Shown here: in pieces, positions 41,236 through 50,490 of the stretch | Layout of the letters: the number at the start of each line of letters is the position of its first letter | How positions within the stretch are numbered: the first letter of the stretch is position 1 | Assembly (NCBI GenBank): GCA_965225955.1 | Contig: CBDDBX010000010.1 | Coordinates: forward strand, 1-59,028 | Direction: 5' to 3' | Origin: CBDDBX01 sp965225955 | GTDB lineage: Bacteria > Acidobacteriota > Aminicenantia > UBA2199 | DNA length: 59,028 nucleotides | Notes under the pieces: model-generated | What the model saw: only the letters and a program-made list of their open reading frames with translations | Databases searched by the model: none | Told to the model about the DNA's origin: nothing | Translations under genes and position numbers: made by a program

Positions 41236-41520
41236 ATGAACAAAAGGGATATGTCAGATGTTATTTCTCAAAAGCTTGGTATCAAAAGGTTTGAGGCTTA
41301 CCATTTCATTGATTTCATGATTGAAGTGATGACAGAAAGCCTTCAGAAAGAAAAGAAAATTGTTCTCTCCAACTTCGGAACTCTCAAAGTAGTAAGCAGG
41401 AACCCTAAGAAAGTCATAAATCCCAACACGAAAGGGGAGATGGTTATTGATCCTAAAAAAGTAGTAAAGTTTACTCCTTCCAAAAACCTTAAAGAAGCTG
41501 TAGAAGAACAGAATAGCTGA
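41236..41520 (+). CDS. HU/IHF family nucleoid DNA-binding protein
   Basis: 94 residues, the normal size. N-terminal helices ('LGIKRFEAYHFIDFMIEVMTESL'), then 'VLSNFGTLKVVSRNPKKVINPNTKGEMV', where the RNP...P-type arm contacts DNA, and a C-terminal strand 'KKVVKFTPSKNLKEAV'. Bends and compacts DNA. AAGGAG precedes the ATG. A hairpin GATATTAAGG / CCTTTAATATC (41547-41577) between it and dprA may act as a partial terminator. Confidence 0.93.
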   Translation: MNKRDMSDVISQKLGIKRFEAYHFIDFMIEVMTESLQKEKKIVLSNFGTLKVVSRNPKKVINPNTKGEMVIDPKKVVKFTPSKNLKEAVEEQNS

Positions 41521-41609
41521 ACAGGTATTCTGACATTCTGATATCAGATATTAAGGGAGATTACCGCCTTTAATATCAATTTAGTCCTTTATACACTATG
41601 GGGGTAGGT

Positions 41610-42683
41610 ATGAATAAGGAACAGTTAAGAAAAATTGCTGCAAACATAATTGCATGCAGAAAAAACGGACTTCCACTTCCGGGAAGTCACAGGAAAACAG
41701 GATCAGACAAACTTACTGAAATCAGCAGAACAGAACAGATTATAAGATGTTTCTCAAAAGAAGAGTTACGTTTATATAAAAACGACTACAGAACCATTGG
41801 CCTGAAAGAAGTTGAACAGGCTTCAGCAAACAACATTTCAATTATTTTCTCTGATAGTCCTGCTTTTCCTCCTCTGCTGAAGCATATATACAGTCCTCCG
41901 GACTACATATATGTAAAAGGGAAATCAGAACTTCTTACATCTGAATGCATTGCAATTGTTGGAGCCAGAAAACACACACCATATGCCGGAGCTGCACTGG
42001 AGTTAATAATTCCCGATCTATGCAGAACAGGCATCACAGTTGTTTCCGGAATGGCTTACGGTATAGACTCTATTGCTCATAAAAAAGTACTTGAAAACAG
42101 AGGCAACACTATAGGAGTCAATGCAGCAGGGCTGCTGCATCTATACCCTGCAGGAAACAGATCTCTTACATATGATATTTCTGAAAAAGGATGTATTATC
42201 TCCGAACAACCTCTTCACATAACCCCCAGGCCATTTCATTTCCCTGTAAGAAACAGAATTATTTCCGGTATCTCCTCAGGCACTCTGGTTGTTGAAGCGG
42301 AATTCAAAAGCGGTTCACTAATTACAGCGGGTATAGCCCTGGAACAGAACAGAGAAGTAATGGCAATTCCGGGCCCCATCACATCGCCTCTCAGTAAAGG
42401 GACAAATCATCTGATAATTAATGGTGCAACTCCGATAACCTCAGCAAAAGAGATTGCAGATACTCTTGGAATCCCTTACAGGAAAAGAGCTGAGACTGTT
42501 ATAGAGCTGAACTCCAAAGAAAAAAAATTACTTGACTTAATGGTGGAAAATAAGGTAATTAGTATAGACTATATGGTAGAACATCTGAATCTGACTGTTT
42601 CAGAGGTTGTTTCTACAGCAATGGGCATGGTATTAAAAAATGCAATTACAGAAGAACCGGGAGGATATAGAAAGATAATATGA
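41610..42683 (+). CDS. dprA: DNA-processing protein DprA/Smf
   Basis: 357 residues from ATG 41610, chosen because GGGGGTAGGT precedes it and itself begins with an unlikely ATG at 41598. The Rossmann-like core has 'AIVGARKHTPYA', 'VVSGMAYGIDSIAHK' and 'GTLVVEAEFKSGSLITAGIALEQNREVMAIPGPI'. A C-terminal winged-helix-like part follows. Loads RecA on incoming single strands during transformation and is widespread even in bacteria not known to be competent. The gene overlaps topA by ATGA. The dprA-topA-trmFO-xerC order also occurs in Firmicutes, with dprA-topA-xerC in Treponema. Confidence 0.93.
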   Translation: MNKEQLRKIAANIIACRKNGLPLPGSHRKTGSDKLTEISRTEQIIRCFSKEELRLYKNDYRTIGLKEVEQASANNISIIFSDSPAFPPLLKHIYSPPDYIYVKGKSELLTSECIAIVGARKHTPYAGAALELIIPDLCRTGITVVSGMAYGIDSIAHKKVLENRGNTIGVNAAGLLHLYPAGNRSLTYDISEKGCIISEQPLHITPRPFHFPVRNRIISGISSGTLVVEAEFKSGSLITAGIALEQNREVMAIPGPITSPLSKGTNHLIINGATPITSAKEIADTLGIPYRKRAETVIELNSKEKKLLDLMVENKVISIDYMVEHLNLTVSEVVSTAMGMVLKNAITEEPGGYRKII

Positions 42684-44827
42684 GCAGGAAAACACTTGTT
42701 ATTGTTGAATCGCCCGCTAAATCCAGTACGATTTCCAAATATCTTGGAGCGGACTATATTGTAAGCTCTTCAATGGGCCACATAAGGGATCTCAGTCCAC
42801 ACATTCTGAGTATTGATGTTAACAAAGAATATAAGCCTTATTATGAAGAGCTTAAAGATAAGAAAAAAATAATAGCCGATTTAAAAAAGCTGGCAAAAAA
42901 ATGCGACCGCATTCTGCTTGCCCCTGACCCTGACCGTGAAGGGGAAGCTATTGCGTACCATCTCAGAGAAGTTCTGAAAGATATAAACGACAGTATCTAC
43001 AGAGTCTTTTTTAATGAGATCACCAAGCAGTCCATTCTGCAGGCTATTGAAAATCCTATTCTGATAGATGAGAATAAATTTAACTCACAGCAGATGCGAC
43101 GCCTCCTTGACAGGCTTGCAGGCTATAAGATAAGCCCTGTACTTCAGAAAAAAATAGGCGGTCCTCTATCAGCCGGCAGAGTCCAGTCTATTGCTCTTAA
43201 ACTTATTGTTGAAAGAGAAAAAGAGATCATGGTATTCAAACCTGAAGAGTTCTGGACGATTACCGCTGATCTTGAAGGTTCACTCCCACCGGCGTTTAAC
43301 GCAAAACTCGAAAAATCCGGTGGAAAGAAAGCAAAAATCGCAAATCAGGAAGAGAGCGATAAGATTGTTTCAGATCTGAAAGCAGGTAATTTTCTTCTTG
43401 AAAGCGTAAAGAAGAGAAAAAAGAAAAGAAAATCCCAGGCTCCGCTTATTACGTCAACTCTTCAGCAGGAAGCCTATCGTAAATTCAGCTTTCCTGTAAA
43501 AACAACAATGAAGATTGCACAGGAATTATATGAAGGTATAAGTCTGAAAGGCGGGGAAACCACTGGTCTTATTACATATATGAGAACAGACTCTCACAGA
43601 ATCGCCCAGGATGCATATAATGAAGCAAAATCCTTCATTAAAAATAATTACGGCGATGAATATGTACCTGCTAAACAGAATGTTTATGGTAAGAAATCAA
43701 AAATTCAGGACGCTCATGAAGCCATAAGACCAACTCTTCCTCTTCATAAGCCTGAGGATCTGAAAAATATTCTCAATGAGAGACAGTTCAAACTTTATAA
43801 GCTGATCTGGGACAGATTTGTTGCTTCACAGATGAGTGATGCAGTAATTGCAGAAACAGTTTTTGAAATTAACAATGATAAATACACTTTCATCATAAAG
43901 GGTGAAATAATAAGCTTCCCGGGACACCTGAGTATAATTAAACCTCAGAGCAAAACAGAAGAACTCCCTGAACTTAAAGAGGGTGAAATTCTGAAATCCC
44001 TGAGCATAAATCCAAAGCAGAATTTTACAAAACCTCCTGCAAGATTTACTGAAGCCAGTATTGTAAAAGTACTTGAAGAGAAGGGAATCGGAAGACCGTC
44101 TACATATGCAACAATTATAGATACTCTTGGAAAGAGAGACTACATCAAAAGAGAAGACAGAAAATTTGTCCCAAGTGATATAGGCATTAAAGTTGTAGAT
44201 TATATGGATGATAATTTTAAAGATATTATGAACTATAACTTTACAGCAGATCTGGAGAAGAAACTGGATCTGGTATCTGAAGGAAATCTCGACTGGGTTG
44301 AAGGTATTGACGACTTTTACAAAAAACTTATAAAAGATCTTGATCAGGTTAAAAATGCTGAGAAAGTAAGTCTGCTCATAGGCAAAAAATGCCCTTCCTG
44401 CGGAAAAGAACTAACAAAAAAATACTCATATAAAACCAGAGGCTGGTTTGTTGGTTGCACTGGCTATCCTTCATGTAAATATATTGAGAAAGCCGATTCA
44501 CTCAATCAGCCGGATACAAAAGAGGAAATCACAGACGAGAAATGTCCAAAATGCGAAAGCAATCTTGTAAAGAGATATTCAGGTAAAACCAGAAGCTATT
44601 TTATAGGCTGCTCCGGTTTCCCTAAATGTGATTATATCAAGAACATTGATGAGAACCTGGGTAACTGCCCTCAGTGTGAAAAACCTATGGTGAAACGCTA
44701 CTCTCCAAAAAGAAGAAGGCATTTCATCGCCTGCTCAGGCTATCCTGATTGTAAATACATACAGAGTGACAGAAAAACTACAAAAGATACTAAAACTGAA
44801 GCTTCCGGAGACTCAGCAAATGAGTAA
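42680..44827 (+). CDS. topA: DNA topoisomerase I (type IA)
   Basis: 715 residues. TOPRIM: 'LVIVESPAKS' at the N-terminus and 'APDPDREGEAIAYH'. Catalytic Tyr300 in 'GLITYMRTDSH'. Three C-terminal C4 zinc ribbons start 'CPSCGKEL', 'CPKCESNL' and 'CPQCEKPM', each with a matching 'GC/AC-x-G-(Y/F)-P-x-C' end. Relaxes negative supercoils. Coupled to dprA by a 4-nt overlap and to trmFO by an 8-nt overlap. Confidence 0.97.
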   Translation: MSRKTLVIVESPAKSSTISKYLGADYIVSSSMGHIRDLSPHILSIDVNKEYKPYYEELKDKKKIIADLKKLAKKCDRILLAPDPDREGEAIAYHLREVLKDINDSIYRVFFNEITKQSILQAIENPILIDENKFNSQQMRRLLDRLAGYKISPVLQKKIGGPLSAGRVQSIALKLIVEREKEIMVFKPEEFWTITADLEGSLPPAFNAKLEKSGGKKAKIANQEESDKIVSDLKAGNFLLESVKKRKKKRKSQAPLITSTLQQEAYRKFSFPVKTTMKIAQELYEGISLKGGETTGLITYMRTDSHRIAQDAYNEAKSFIKNNYGDEYVPAKQNVYGKKSKIQDAHEAIRPTLPLHKPEDLKNILNERQFKLYKLIWDRFVASQMSDAVIAETVFEINNDKYTFIIKGEIISFPGHLSIIKPQSKTEELPELKEGEILKSLSINPKQNFTKPPARFTEASIVKVLEEKGIGRPSTYATIIDTLGKRDYIKREDRKFVPSDIGIKVVDYMDDNFKDIMNYNFTADLEKKLDLVSEGNLDWVEGIDDFYKKLIKDLDQVKNAEKVSLLIGKKCPSCGKELTKKYSYKTRGWFVGCTGYPSCKYIEKADSLNQPDTKEEITDEKCPKCESNLVKRYSGKTRSYFIGCSGFPKCDYIKNIDENLGNCPQCEKPMVKRYSPKRRRHFIACSGYPDCKYIQSDRKTTKDTKTEASGDSANE

Positions 44828-46133
44828 AGTTACTATTATCGGAGCCGGCCTGGCTGGCTCTGAAGCAGCACTTCAGCTTAACAGAGCTGGTGTTGAGGTA
44901 GATCTCTACGAAATGAGGCCTGATCTGATGACAGAGGCTCATACTACCGGGTTCTGCTGTGAAATGGTCTGCTCCAATTCCCTTGGGTCAGCTGAAACAG
45001 CTTCAGGGGCAGGACTTCTCAAGGAAGAACTTACTATTCTTGACTCTTTTGTTATTGAAGCCGCCAGAGAGTGTGCAGTTCCTGCTGGCCGCAGCCTTTC
45101 AGTAGACAGAATTGTTCTGGCAGAAAAGATAGATAAACTTCTTGAAGAAACAGAAGGGATAAACCTCATAAGAGGTGAAATCAAAGACATTCCCCAGACT
45201 GATGAAGTGGTAATTATTGCTACCGGTCCATTAACAAGTCCTGCTTTTTCTGAAGCACTAACAAAGATAACCAAAAGGAAAAACCTGTTCTTCTATGATG
45301 CAACAAGTCCTGTAATAAAGTATGAAACCATTGATATGTCAAAAGTTTATAAGGCTTCAAGATATAACAAGGGAGAAGCAGATTTTATTAACATCCCTCT
45401 TAATAAAGAGGCATACGATCAGTTTACACAGGATCTTATTGAATCAGAGAAAGTGGAAATAAGAGATTTTGAAGATAAAGCTTTTTTTGAAGCTTGCCTC
45501 CCTATAGAAGAGATTGCTTCAAGAGGTCCGAAATCCATGGCTTTCGGTCCGCTGAAACCTGTTGGCCTTGAACACCCGGAAACAGGGGAGATGCCATATG
45601 CTGTTGTTCAGTTAAGACAGGATAATATAGTAGAATCCCTCTATCAGATGGTTGGTTTCCAGACCCGCCTGAAATATGGAGAGCAGAAAAGAATTTTCCA
45701 GACTCTCCCGGGGCTTGAAAATGCAGAGTTCGAAAGATACGGCAGAATGCACCGTAACACATATATTAACGCCCCTCTTCTTATTGACAATACTTATCAC
45801 TGTAAAGAGAGAGATAATATCTTTTTTGCCGGCCAGATAAGTGGAGTGGAAGGATATGTAGAATCCATCTGCTCAGGCCTTATTGCAGGGTTACATGCAG
45901 CTGCATTGGCAAAAGGAATCGAAATGCCGGAGCTACCAACAGATTCTGCCTGTGGTTCTCTTTCAGGGTATATCTCAACAGCAGACTGGAAAAACTTTAA
46001 ACCAACTAAATTCACCTTCGGACTATTACCGGAAACTGAAAAGAAAATACGAAACAAGAAAGAGCGGAAAGAGTATAAGGCAAATAAGGCCATTGAAAGC
46101 ATTAAGGAATGGAAAAAGAGTCTGAAAATCTGA
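44820..46133 (+). CDS. trmFO: Methylenetetrahydrofolate-tRNA uracil-5 methyltransferase TrmFO
   Basis: 437 residues from ATG 44820. FAD-binding motif IIGAGLAGSEAAL at the start, 'ENTGFCCEMVCSNSLGS' type Cys region (here 'HTTGFCCEMVCSNSL') and C-terminal 'FAGQISGVEGYVESICSGLIAG'. Uses methylenetetrahydrofolate and FADH2 to make T54 in tRNA, in place of SAM-dependent TrmA. The TrmFO/TrmA choice is lineage-linked; TrmFO is usual in Firmicutes, some proteobacteria and several diderm phyla. It overlaps topA by 8 nt and xerC by 25 nt. Confidence 0.96.
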   Translation: MSKVTIIGAGLAGSEAALQLNRAGVEVDLYEMRPDLMTEAHTTGFCCEMVCSNSLGSAETASGAGLLKEELTILDSFVIEAARECAVPAGRSLSVDRIVLAEKIDKLLEETEGINLIRGEIKDIPQTDEVVIIATGPLTSPAFSEALTKITKRKNLFFYDATSPVIKYETIDMSKVYKASRYNKGEADFINIPLNKEAYDQFTQDLIESEKVEIRDFEDKAFFEACLPIEEIASRGPKSMAFGPLKPVGLEHPETGEMPYAVVQLRQDNIVESLYQMVGFQTRLKYGEQKRIFQTLPGLENAEFERYGRMHRNTYINAPLLIDNTYHCKERDNIFFAGQISGVEGYVESICSGLIAGLHAAALAKGIEMPELPTDSACGSLSGYISTADWKNFKPTKFTFGLLPETEKKIRNKKERKEYKANKAIESIKEWKKSLKI

Positions 46134-47002
46134 ACCTCTATATAGATTATCTGAGAGATATCCGCAGGATGTCTCTCAATACTGTAAAGGCATATAGATC
46201 AGATATTGAAGAGTTTCTTATCTGGCTCTCCCTAAGAAAACTCAAAGCCGATAAAAACAGTGTCAGGGATTTCATCTCCGATATTTTTCTCAATAACAGA
46301 TCAAAAACAACTGTAGCAAGAAAGATCTATGCAATAAGATCCTACTACATCCATCTGGTACAGAAGGGCCTGATAGATAAGAACCCTTTTGATCTGGTCA
46401 ATACTCCAAAAATTGATAAAAAAATCCCTCAGATTCTAACCGAAAATGAGATATTTTCTTTTCTTGACAATATTCCCGCAAACACAATACTGGAGCGCAG
46501 AAACAGAGCAATGTTTGAATTTTTGTACGGAACAGGCCTGAGAGTATCTGAACTTGCCTCTCTTACACCGGACAGTATCAATTTTCATGAACGCCTCGTC
46601 AGAATTACAGGTAAAGGCAATAAAACCAGAATAGTTCCCTTTAACAGGAGAGCCGGAGATTTACTGGCAGATTATATGAAAGAAGCTTATACAACCTACA
46701 GACCTGTTCACAATAAAATTTTCTGCAATTCAAGAGGCGGTGCTATTACAGAACGTTCTATCGAAAGAATCCTTGCTTCTCTTTTTAAGGAAGTTACAGG
46801 CTCAAACAAGAATGTTTACCCCCACCTTTTCCGTCACTCATTTGCTACCCACCTGCTGCAGAGAGGAGCAGATCTCAGAGTTATACAGGAGCTTTTAGGC
46901 CACTCAAGCCTTTCAACAACTGAAAAGTATACAACTCTCAACTTTAAGGATCTTTTAAGTACCTACACACGCTTCCATCCCAGAAAATCAGACTTTACCT
47001 GA
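46109..47002 (+). CDS. xerC: Tyrosine recombinase XerC/XerD
   Basis: 297 residues. SAM-like N-terminal domain, then a catalytic domain with all six residues: Arg145 (GTGLRVSEL), Lys169 (TGKGNK), His239 and Arg242 (HLFRHSF), His265 (LLGHSS) and Tyr274 (EKYT). Resolves chromosome dimers at dif. XerC versus XerD cannot be fixed from sequence alone; the trmFO linkage matches CodV/XerC of Firmicutes. It overlaps trmFO. Confidence 0.93.
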   Translation: MEKESENLNLYIDYLRDIRRMSLNTVKAYRSDIEEFLIWLSLRKLKADKNSVRDFISDIFLNNRSKTTVARKIYAIRSYYIHLVQKGLIDKNPFDLVNTPKIDKKIPQILTENEIFSFLDNIPANTILERRNRAMFEFLYGTGLRVSELASLTPDSINFHERLVRITGKGNKTRIVPFNRRAGDLLADYMKEAYTTYRPVHNKIFCNSRGGAITERSIERILASLFKEVTGSNKNVYPHLFRHSFATHLLQRGADLRVIQELLGHSSLSTTEKYTTLNFKDLLSTYTRFHPRKSDFT

Positions 47003-47010
47003 AGATAACG

Positions 47011-48150
47011 ATGACGTATAATTTAAAAGTGAGGTTTATTCTTTATTTTTCCCTTATCATTCTGCTTATCTTTCCGGCTCTTGAAGCTAAAGATAAAAAA
47101 GACCGGAATCTTAATCATAAGATTGAGCAGATCACCCGTAAACTTTCTGATCTTAAGCAGGAAAAAAAGAGTGTCCTGAACAATATCTATGAACTGGAGC
47201 TTCGGTACGAAAAAACAGTAATTGAGAAGAACAGAATCTCTCTTACACTGAGAAACTCAAAAAAACGTATTGCAGCTCTTAAAAGAGAGAAAGAAAGTTT
47301 AAAAAAAAAGATAGGAAAATCTAAAGAGAAACTTAAACAGATTCTCAGGATTCTCTACAAGATGAGAGGCAATGTTGTACTGAGAATCTTTTCAGGCATA
47401 ACAAGTGTTAATCAGATTTTTCATAATCATAAACTGCTGAACTGCCTCATAGAAGATAATACTAAAACCCTGGCAGAGTTACGTAAAGATATTAAAACTC
47501 TTGAAACAATTGAGTCAAAACTTTCAGGTGAACAGTCAATACAGCTTGCAAAAGAGTCGGAACTTAACAATAAGCTTAAGGAACTTAGAAATCACCGTCA
47601 GAACAAACTGGATGCCATCAGAAAAATAAATAATGACAGGGATAAATATCAGAGATATATTGATGAGCTGAAAGAAGAAGCCGGCAAGATGAACAAAATG
47701 CTTGAGGAGCAGATTGTTACCGGCAGTTTCAATGTAAAAAAGAACCTTAACAGAATTAAGGGCAGAATGATGTGGCCCATTAAAGGCAGAGTTATCTCCA
47801 GGTTCGGCAGAAAAAGAAGTACAAAGTTCAACACATATATATTCAGTAACGGAATTGAAATAAAGAGAAGACGTTCATCATCTATTAAATCTGTTCTGAA
47901 TGGCGAAGTTATCTGGGTGGATTACAAAAAAGGGTATGGCAAAATTATCGTTGTACAGCACTCCAAAGATCTGTATACCATTTACGGCCACTGCTCTGAA
48001 ATAAAAAGAAAAAAAGGAGACATTGTAAAAAAAGGTGAAACAATTGCCCTTACAGGCTCTTCCGGTTCATCTTTAAAAGAGTCCCTCTATTTTGAAATCC
48101 GCCACAGACTGAGGGCTGTGAACCCCTTGAAGTGGCTTCGGAAAAGATGA
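47011..48150 (+). CDS. EnvC-like factor: coiled coil plus degenerate LytM domain
   Basis: 379 residues. Signal peptide (about 1-26), long coiled coil (~30-115 and ~150-235, rich in Lys/Glu heptads), then a LytM (M23) domain from ~254. The zinc site is lost: the HxxxD motif reads S279-x3-E283 ('SNGIEI'), and the HxH of 'HLHFE' reads S358-L-Y360 in 'SLYFEIR'. His327 in 'YGHCSE' remains. This matches EnvC/NlpD-type proteins, which do not cut peptidoglycan themselves but activate amidases at the division site. No amidase gene is adjacent. It is followed by S41-like and deacetylase-like genes in the order seen in proteobacteria. Confidence 0.85.
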   Translation: MTYNLKVRFILYFSLIILLIFPALEAKDKKDRNLNHKIEQITRKLSDLKQEKKSVLNNIYELELRYEKTVIEKNRISLTLRNSKKRIAALKREKESLKKKIGKSKEKLKQILRILYKMRGNVVLRIFSGITSVNQIFHNHKLLNCLIEDNTKTLAELRKDIKTLETIESKLSGEQSIQLAKESELNNKLKELRNHRQNKLDAIRKINNDRDKYQRYIDELKEEAGKMNKMLEEQIVTGSFNVKKNLNRIKGRMMWPIKGRVISRFGRKRSTKFNTYIFSNGIEIKRRRSSSIKSVLNGEVIWVDYKKGYGKIIVVQHSKDLYTIYGHCSEIKRKKGDIVKKGETIALTGSSGSSLKESLYFEIRHRLRAVNPLKWLRKR

Positions 48151-48172
48151 TAGAATAATCCGGTGAATCCCT

Positions 48173-49297
48173 ATGAAGCACACAGTGAAAATACTTTTAT
48201 TTGCTCTTATTCTGTTAGCAGGAATTATCTTCTTCAGCAGGGACAGAATTATGCATTCCCTCTCCCCATCTGAAGATGATTATCAATATCTGAGACTGGT
48301 TGCTGAAGTATCTTCCAGAATTCAGCGGGAATATGTTGATGTAGTAAAGCCGGACAGGAAATTTCCTGAAGCTTTTGCCTCAATGCTGAAATCTCTTGAT
48401 AACTGCTCATCTTATCTTAATAAGAAAAAAACTGTTGCCTACGAATTGTTTAAAAGTAGTTCCTATTGTAACACCGGAATTTATGGAGCTGTCAGAAGAG
48501 GATATTTTCGTATAACTTCAGTCAGAAAAGATTCTTCTGCGTGGAATGCTGGTATAAGAGCAGGAGATATAGTTAAAGCTATTGGAGGGGAATCTATATT
48601 TGCTCTCTCTTTCTGGGAAGTCTATCTTTCTCTTATATCTGAGAAACCCGAAGAGATAGAGCTGGTTATCTTCAGAAAGAAGAGTAAAAAACCTGAAAAG
48701 GTTCTCGTTAAATCTGAACCTTCCTCTGAGAAACCTTCAGTAAGTTATCCTTCTGAAGGAATTTGTCATATATCTTTAAAGAAAATCGACACGAAAGCCG
48801 TCGAAAAGATTTCTGAAATTCTGAAACAGGAAAAGAAGATTATTCTGGATCTTAGAAATTATGAAGGTGGAAATCCTGAATCAGCAGGCAGAATTGCTGA
48901 ACTCTTTAACACAAAATCAAAACTGACAATAAGATATAAGAAAAAAACTGAAACAGTTAAACTCTCACCTTCCGGCAAACCCAACCTCCCATATGTAATA
49001 ATTATTGCAGATGAGAGCACAATTATGGAAGGACAGCTTCTGATACACCTCATCAATAACAAAGATACAAGAGTCATTGGAAGAAAGAGCCGGGAGTTCT
49101 GCAGATATCTTAAAAAAATAAGTTTCATCGATGATACATCAATAGTAATGACCCACGGAATCTACCAGATAAATGGAAAAGATCTGTCAGGCAAGAGTAT
49201 TAAGCCGGATATCAAAGCTAAAGACAGGGATTTTATTGCTAAAGCTATAGAAGTATTTAAGGAGTATAATGGCCCGGAAAAAAAAGAAAACAAATAA
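48173..49297 (+). CDS. S41-family (CtpA-like) protein, probably inactive
   Basis: 374 residues. N-terminal anchor (about 8-22), a PDZ domain (~100-178 with 'SAWNAGIRAGDIVKAIGGESI') and an S41-type C-terminal fold ('ILDLRNYEGGNPESAGRIAELF'). The catalytic Ser, expected in an SASASE-type loop, is absent: the loop reads 'DESTIMEGQLL', with Glu286 at that place. The catalytic Lys of 'GxxTFGKG' is also not seen ('GRKSREFCRYLKK'). Hence a pseudo-protease, perhaps a scaffold for envelope hydrolases. Overlaps the next gene by 29 nt. Confidence 0.78.
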   Translation: MKHTVKILLFALILLAGIIFFSRDRIMHSLSPSEDDYQYLRLVAEVSSRIQREYVDVVKPDRKFPEAFASMLKSLDNCSSYLNKKKTVAYELFKSSSYCNTGIYGAVRRGYFRITSVRKDSSAWNAGIRAGDIVKAIGGESIFALSFWEVYLSLISEKPEEIELVIFRKKSKKPEKVLVKSEPSSEKPSVSYPSEGICHISLKKIDTKAVEKISEILKQEKKIILDLRNYEGGNPESAGRIAELFNTKSKLTIRYKKKTETVKLSPSGKPNLPYVIIIADESTIMEGQLLIHLINNKDTRVIGRKSREFCRYLKKISFIDDTSIVMTHGIYQINGKDLSGKSIKPDIKAKDRDFIAKAIEVFKEYNGPEKKENK

Positions 49298-50468
49298 AAG
49301 TGCATCTCCAGGCCTGCTGATTGCACTCTTTCTTGTTATAACATTTTCAGTAGTACTGCTTTTAGAATATCTGGATTATAGTAAAAACAGACCTGCATTT
49401 CTTCTTGACAAAATTCTGAAAAAAGAGAAGAAAATCAAAATACCCGACTTCATTACAGAGCTGAGAAAATCCCTCAACAGAGAAAAAATAGATTACCACC
49501 ACTTCATTGACAGAGAAGGGCACCATCACTTTAAGTTTGCTACCGGTAAAAAATATCACGATCTGCATATAACAAAAATTAAAAAAGTAGCAGCAAAATG
49601 CAGATTCAGATTTATTCTGGCAGAAGTTCAGAAAAAAGAGGATCGTACAATTTTCTTATACAAGGCTATAGCCGGGAAAACATCCCATGTAGTTCTGGTA
49701 AACAGGCTGGAACCAGTTAACACACCTCCTGCTGAAATTTCAAAAGATAAAAAGAAGGAGAAGTCTGTAAAGAAAAAGCCTGTTATTAAAGAAGATAACT
49801 CCCCTAAGATCGCATTTATAATTGATGATATAGGTGAGTATGAACTTGGAATCAGATCTCTTGCTTCTCTGAAAATACCTATTACGGCATCTATTTTGCC
49901 GGATTCCCCTCACGCAGCAAGAGAATCAGCTCTGTCAAAAAAATACTCTGCTGTTGAAGCTATGCTTCATATACCAATGCAACCAAAGAACTCATCTCAG
50001 GGTAACTATAATGGCGGAAAGGTACTTAAACTTGACTCATCTTCAACAGTAATCAGACAACTTCTCACAAGAGCAAAGAGGATAGTTCCTTCTGCAAGAG
50101 GTCTTAATAACCATCAGGGATCTCTTGCAACATCAAACAGAAACCTTATGAAAAAGCTTATGAAGGAAGTCAGAAAATCAGGTCTCTACTTTATAGATTC
50201 CCGAACTGATTCAGATACTGTTGCAGCTGTTGTAGCAAAAGAGTATGGTGTTCCGGTTGCTTCAAGAGCAGTTTTCCTTGATCATAAAAAATCTTACGAA
50301 CACTCTATGGAACAGATAAGAATACTTGTTGATACAGCTGTTATAAAAGGTCATGCTATTGCTATTGGTCATCCTTTTGAAACTACAATAAAGGCTATAA
50401 AAGATTCGATCAGATACATTAAAAAGAGAAAAATAAAAATTGTTTTTGCCAGCAGACTGGTAAAATAG
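49269..50468 (+). CDS. Divergent polysaccharide deacetylase (YibQ-like) family protein
   Basis: 399 residues. Basic N-terminus, one membrane helix (about 14-33), a charged spacer, then a domain (~185-399) of the divergent polysaccharide deacetylase family: 'AFIIDDIGEYELG', 'MLHIPMQP', 'GLNNHQGSLATSN', 'YFIDSRT' and 'AIAIGHPFETT'. Located in the periplasm. Proteobacterial relatives sit next to envC and ctpA, and the enzyme activity of this branch is not established. Its ATG lies within the S41-like gene. Confidence 0.85.
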   Translation: MARKKKKTNKSASPGLLIALFLVITFSVVLLLEYLDYSKNRPAFLLDKILKKEKKIKIPDFITELRKSLNREKIDYHHFIDREGHHHFKFATGKKYHDLHITKIKKVAAKCRFRFILAEVQKKEDRTIFLYKAIAGKTSHVVLVNRLEPVNTPPAEISKDKKKEKSVKKKPVIKEDNSPKIAFIIDDIGEYELGIRSLASLKIPITASILPDSPHAARESALSKKYSAVEAMLHIPMQPKNSSQGNYNGGKVLKLDSSSTVIRQLLTRAKRIVPSARGLNNHQGSLATSNRNLMKKLMKEVRKSGLYFIDSRTDSDTVAAVVAKEYGVPVASRAVFLDHKKSYEHSMEQIRILVDTAVIKGHAIAIGHPFETTIKAIKDSIRYIKKRKIKIVFASRLVK

Positions 50469-50490
50469 AGTTAAATTTTAGGGAGAAAAA

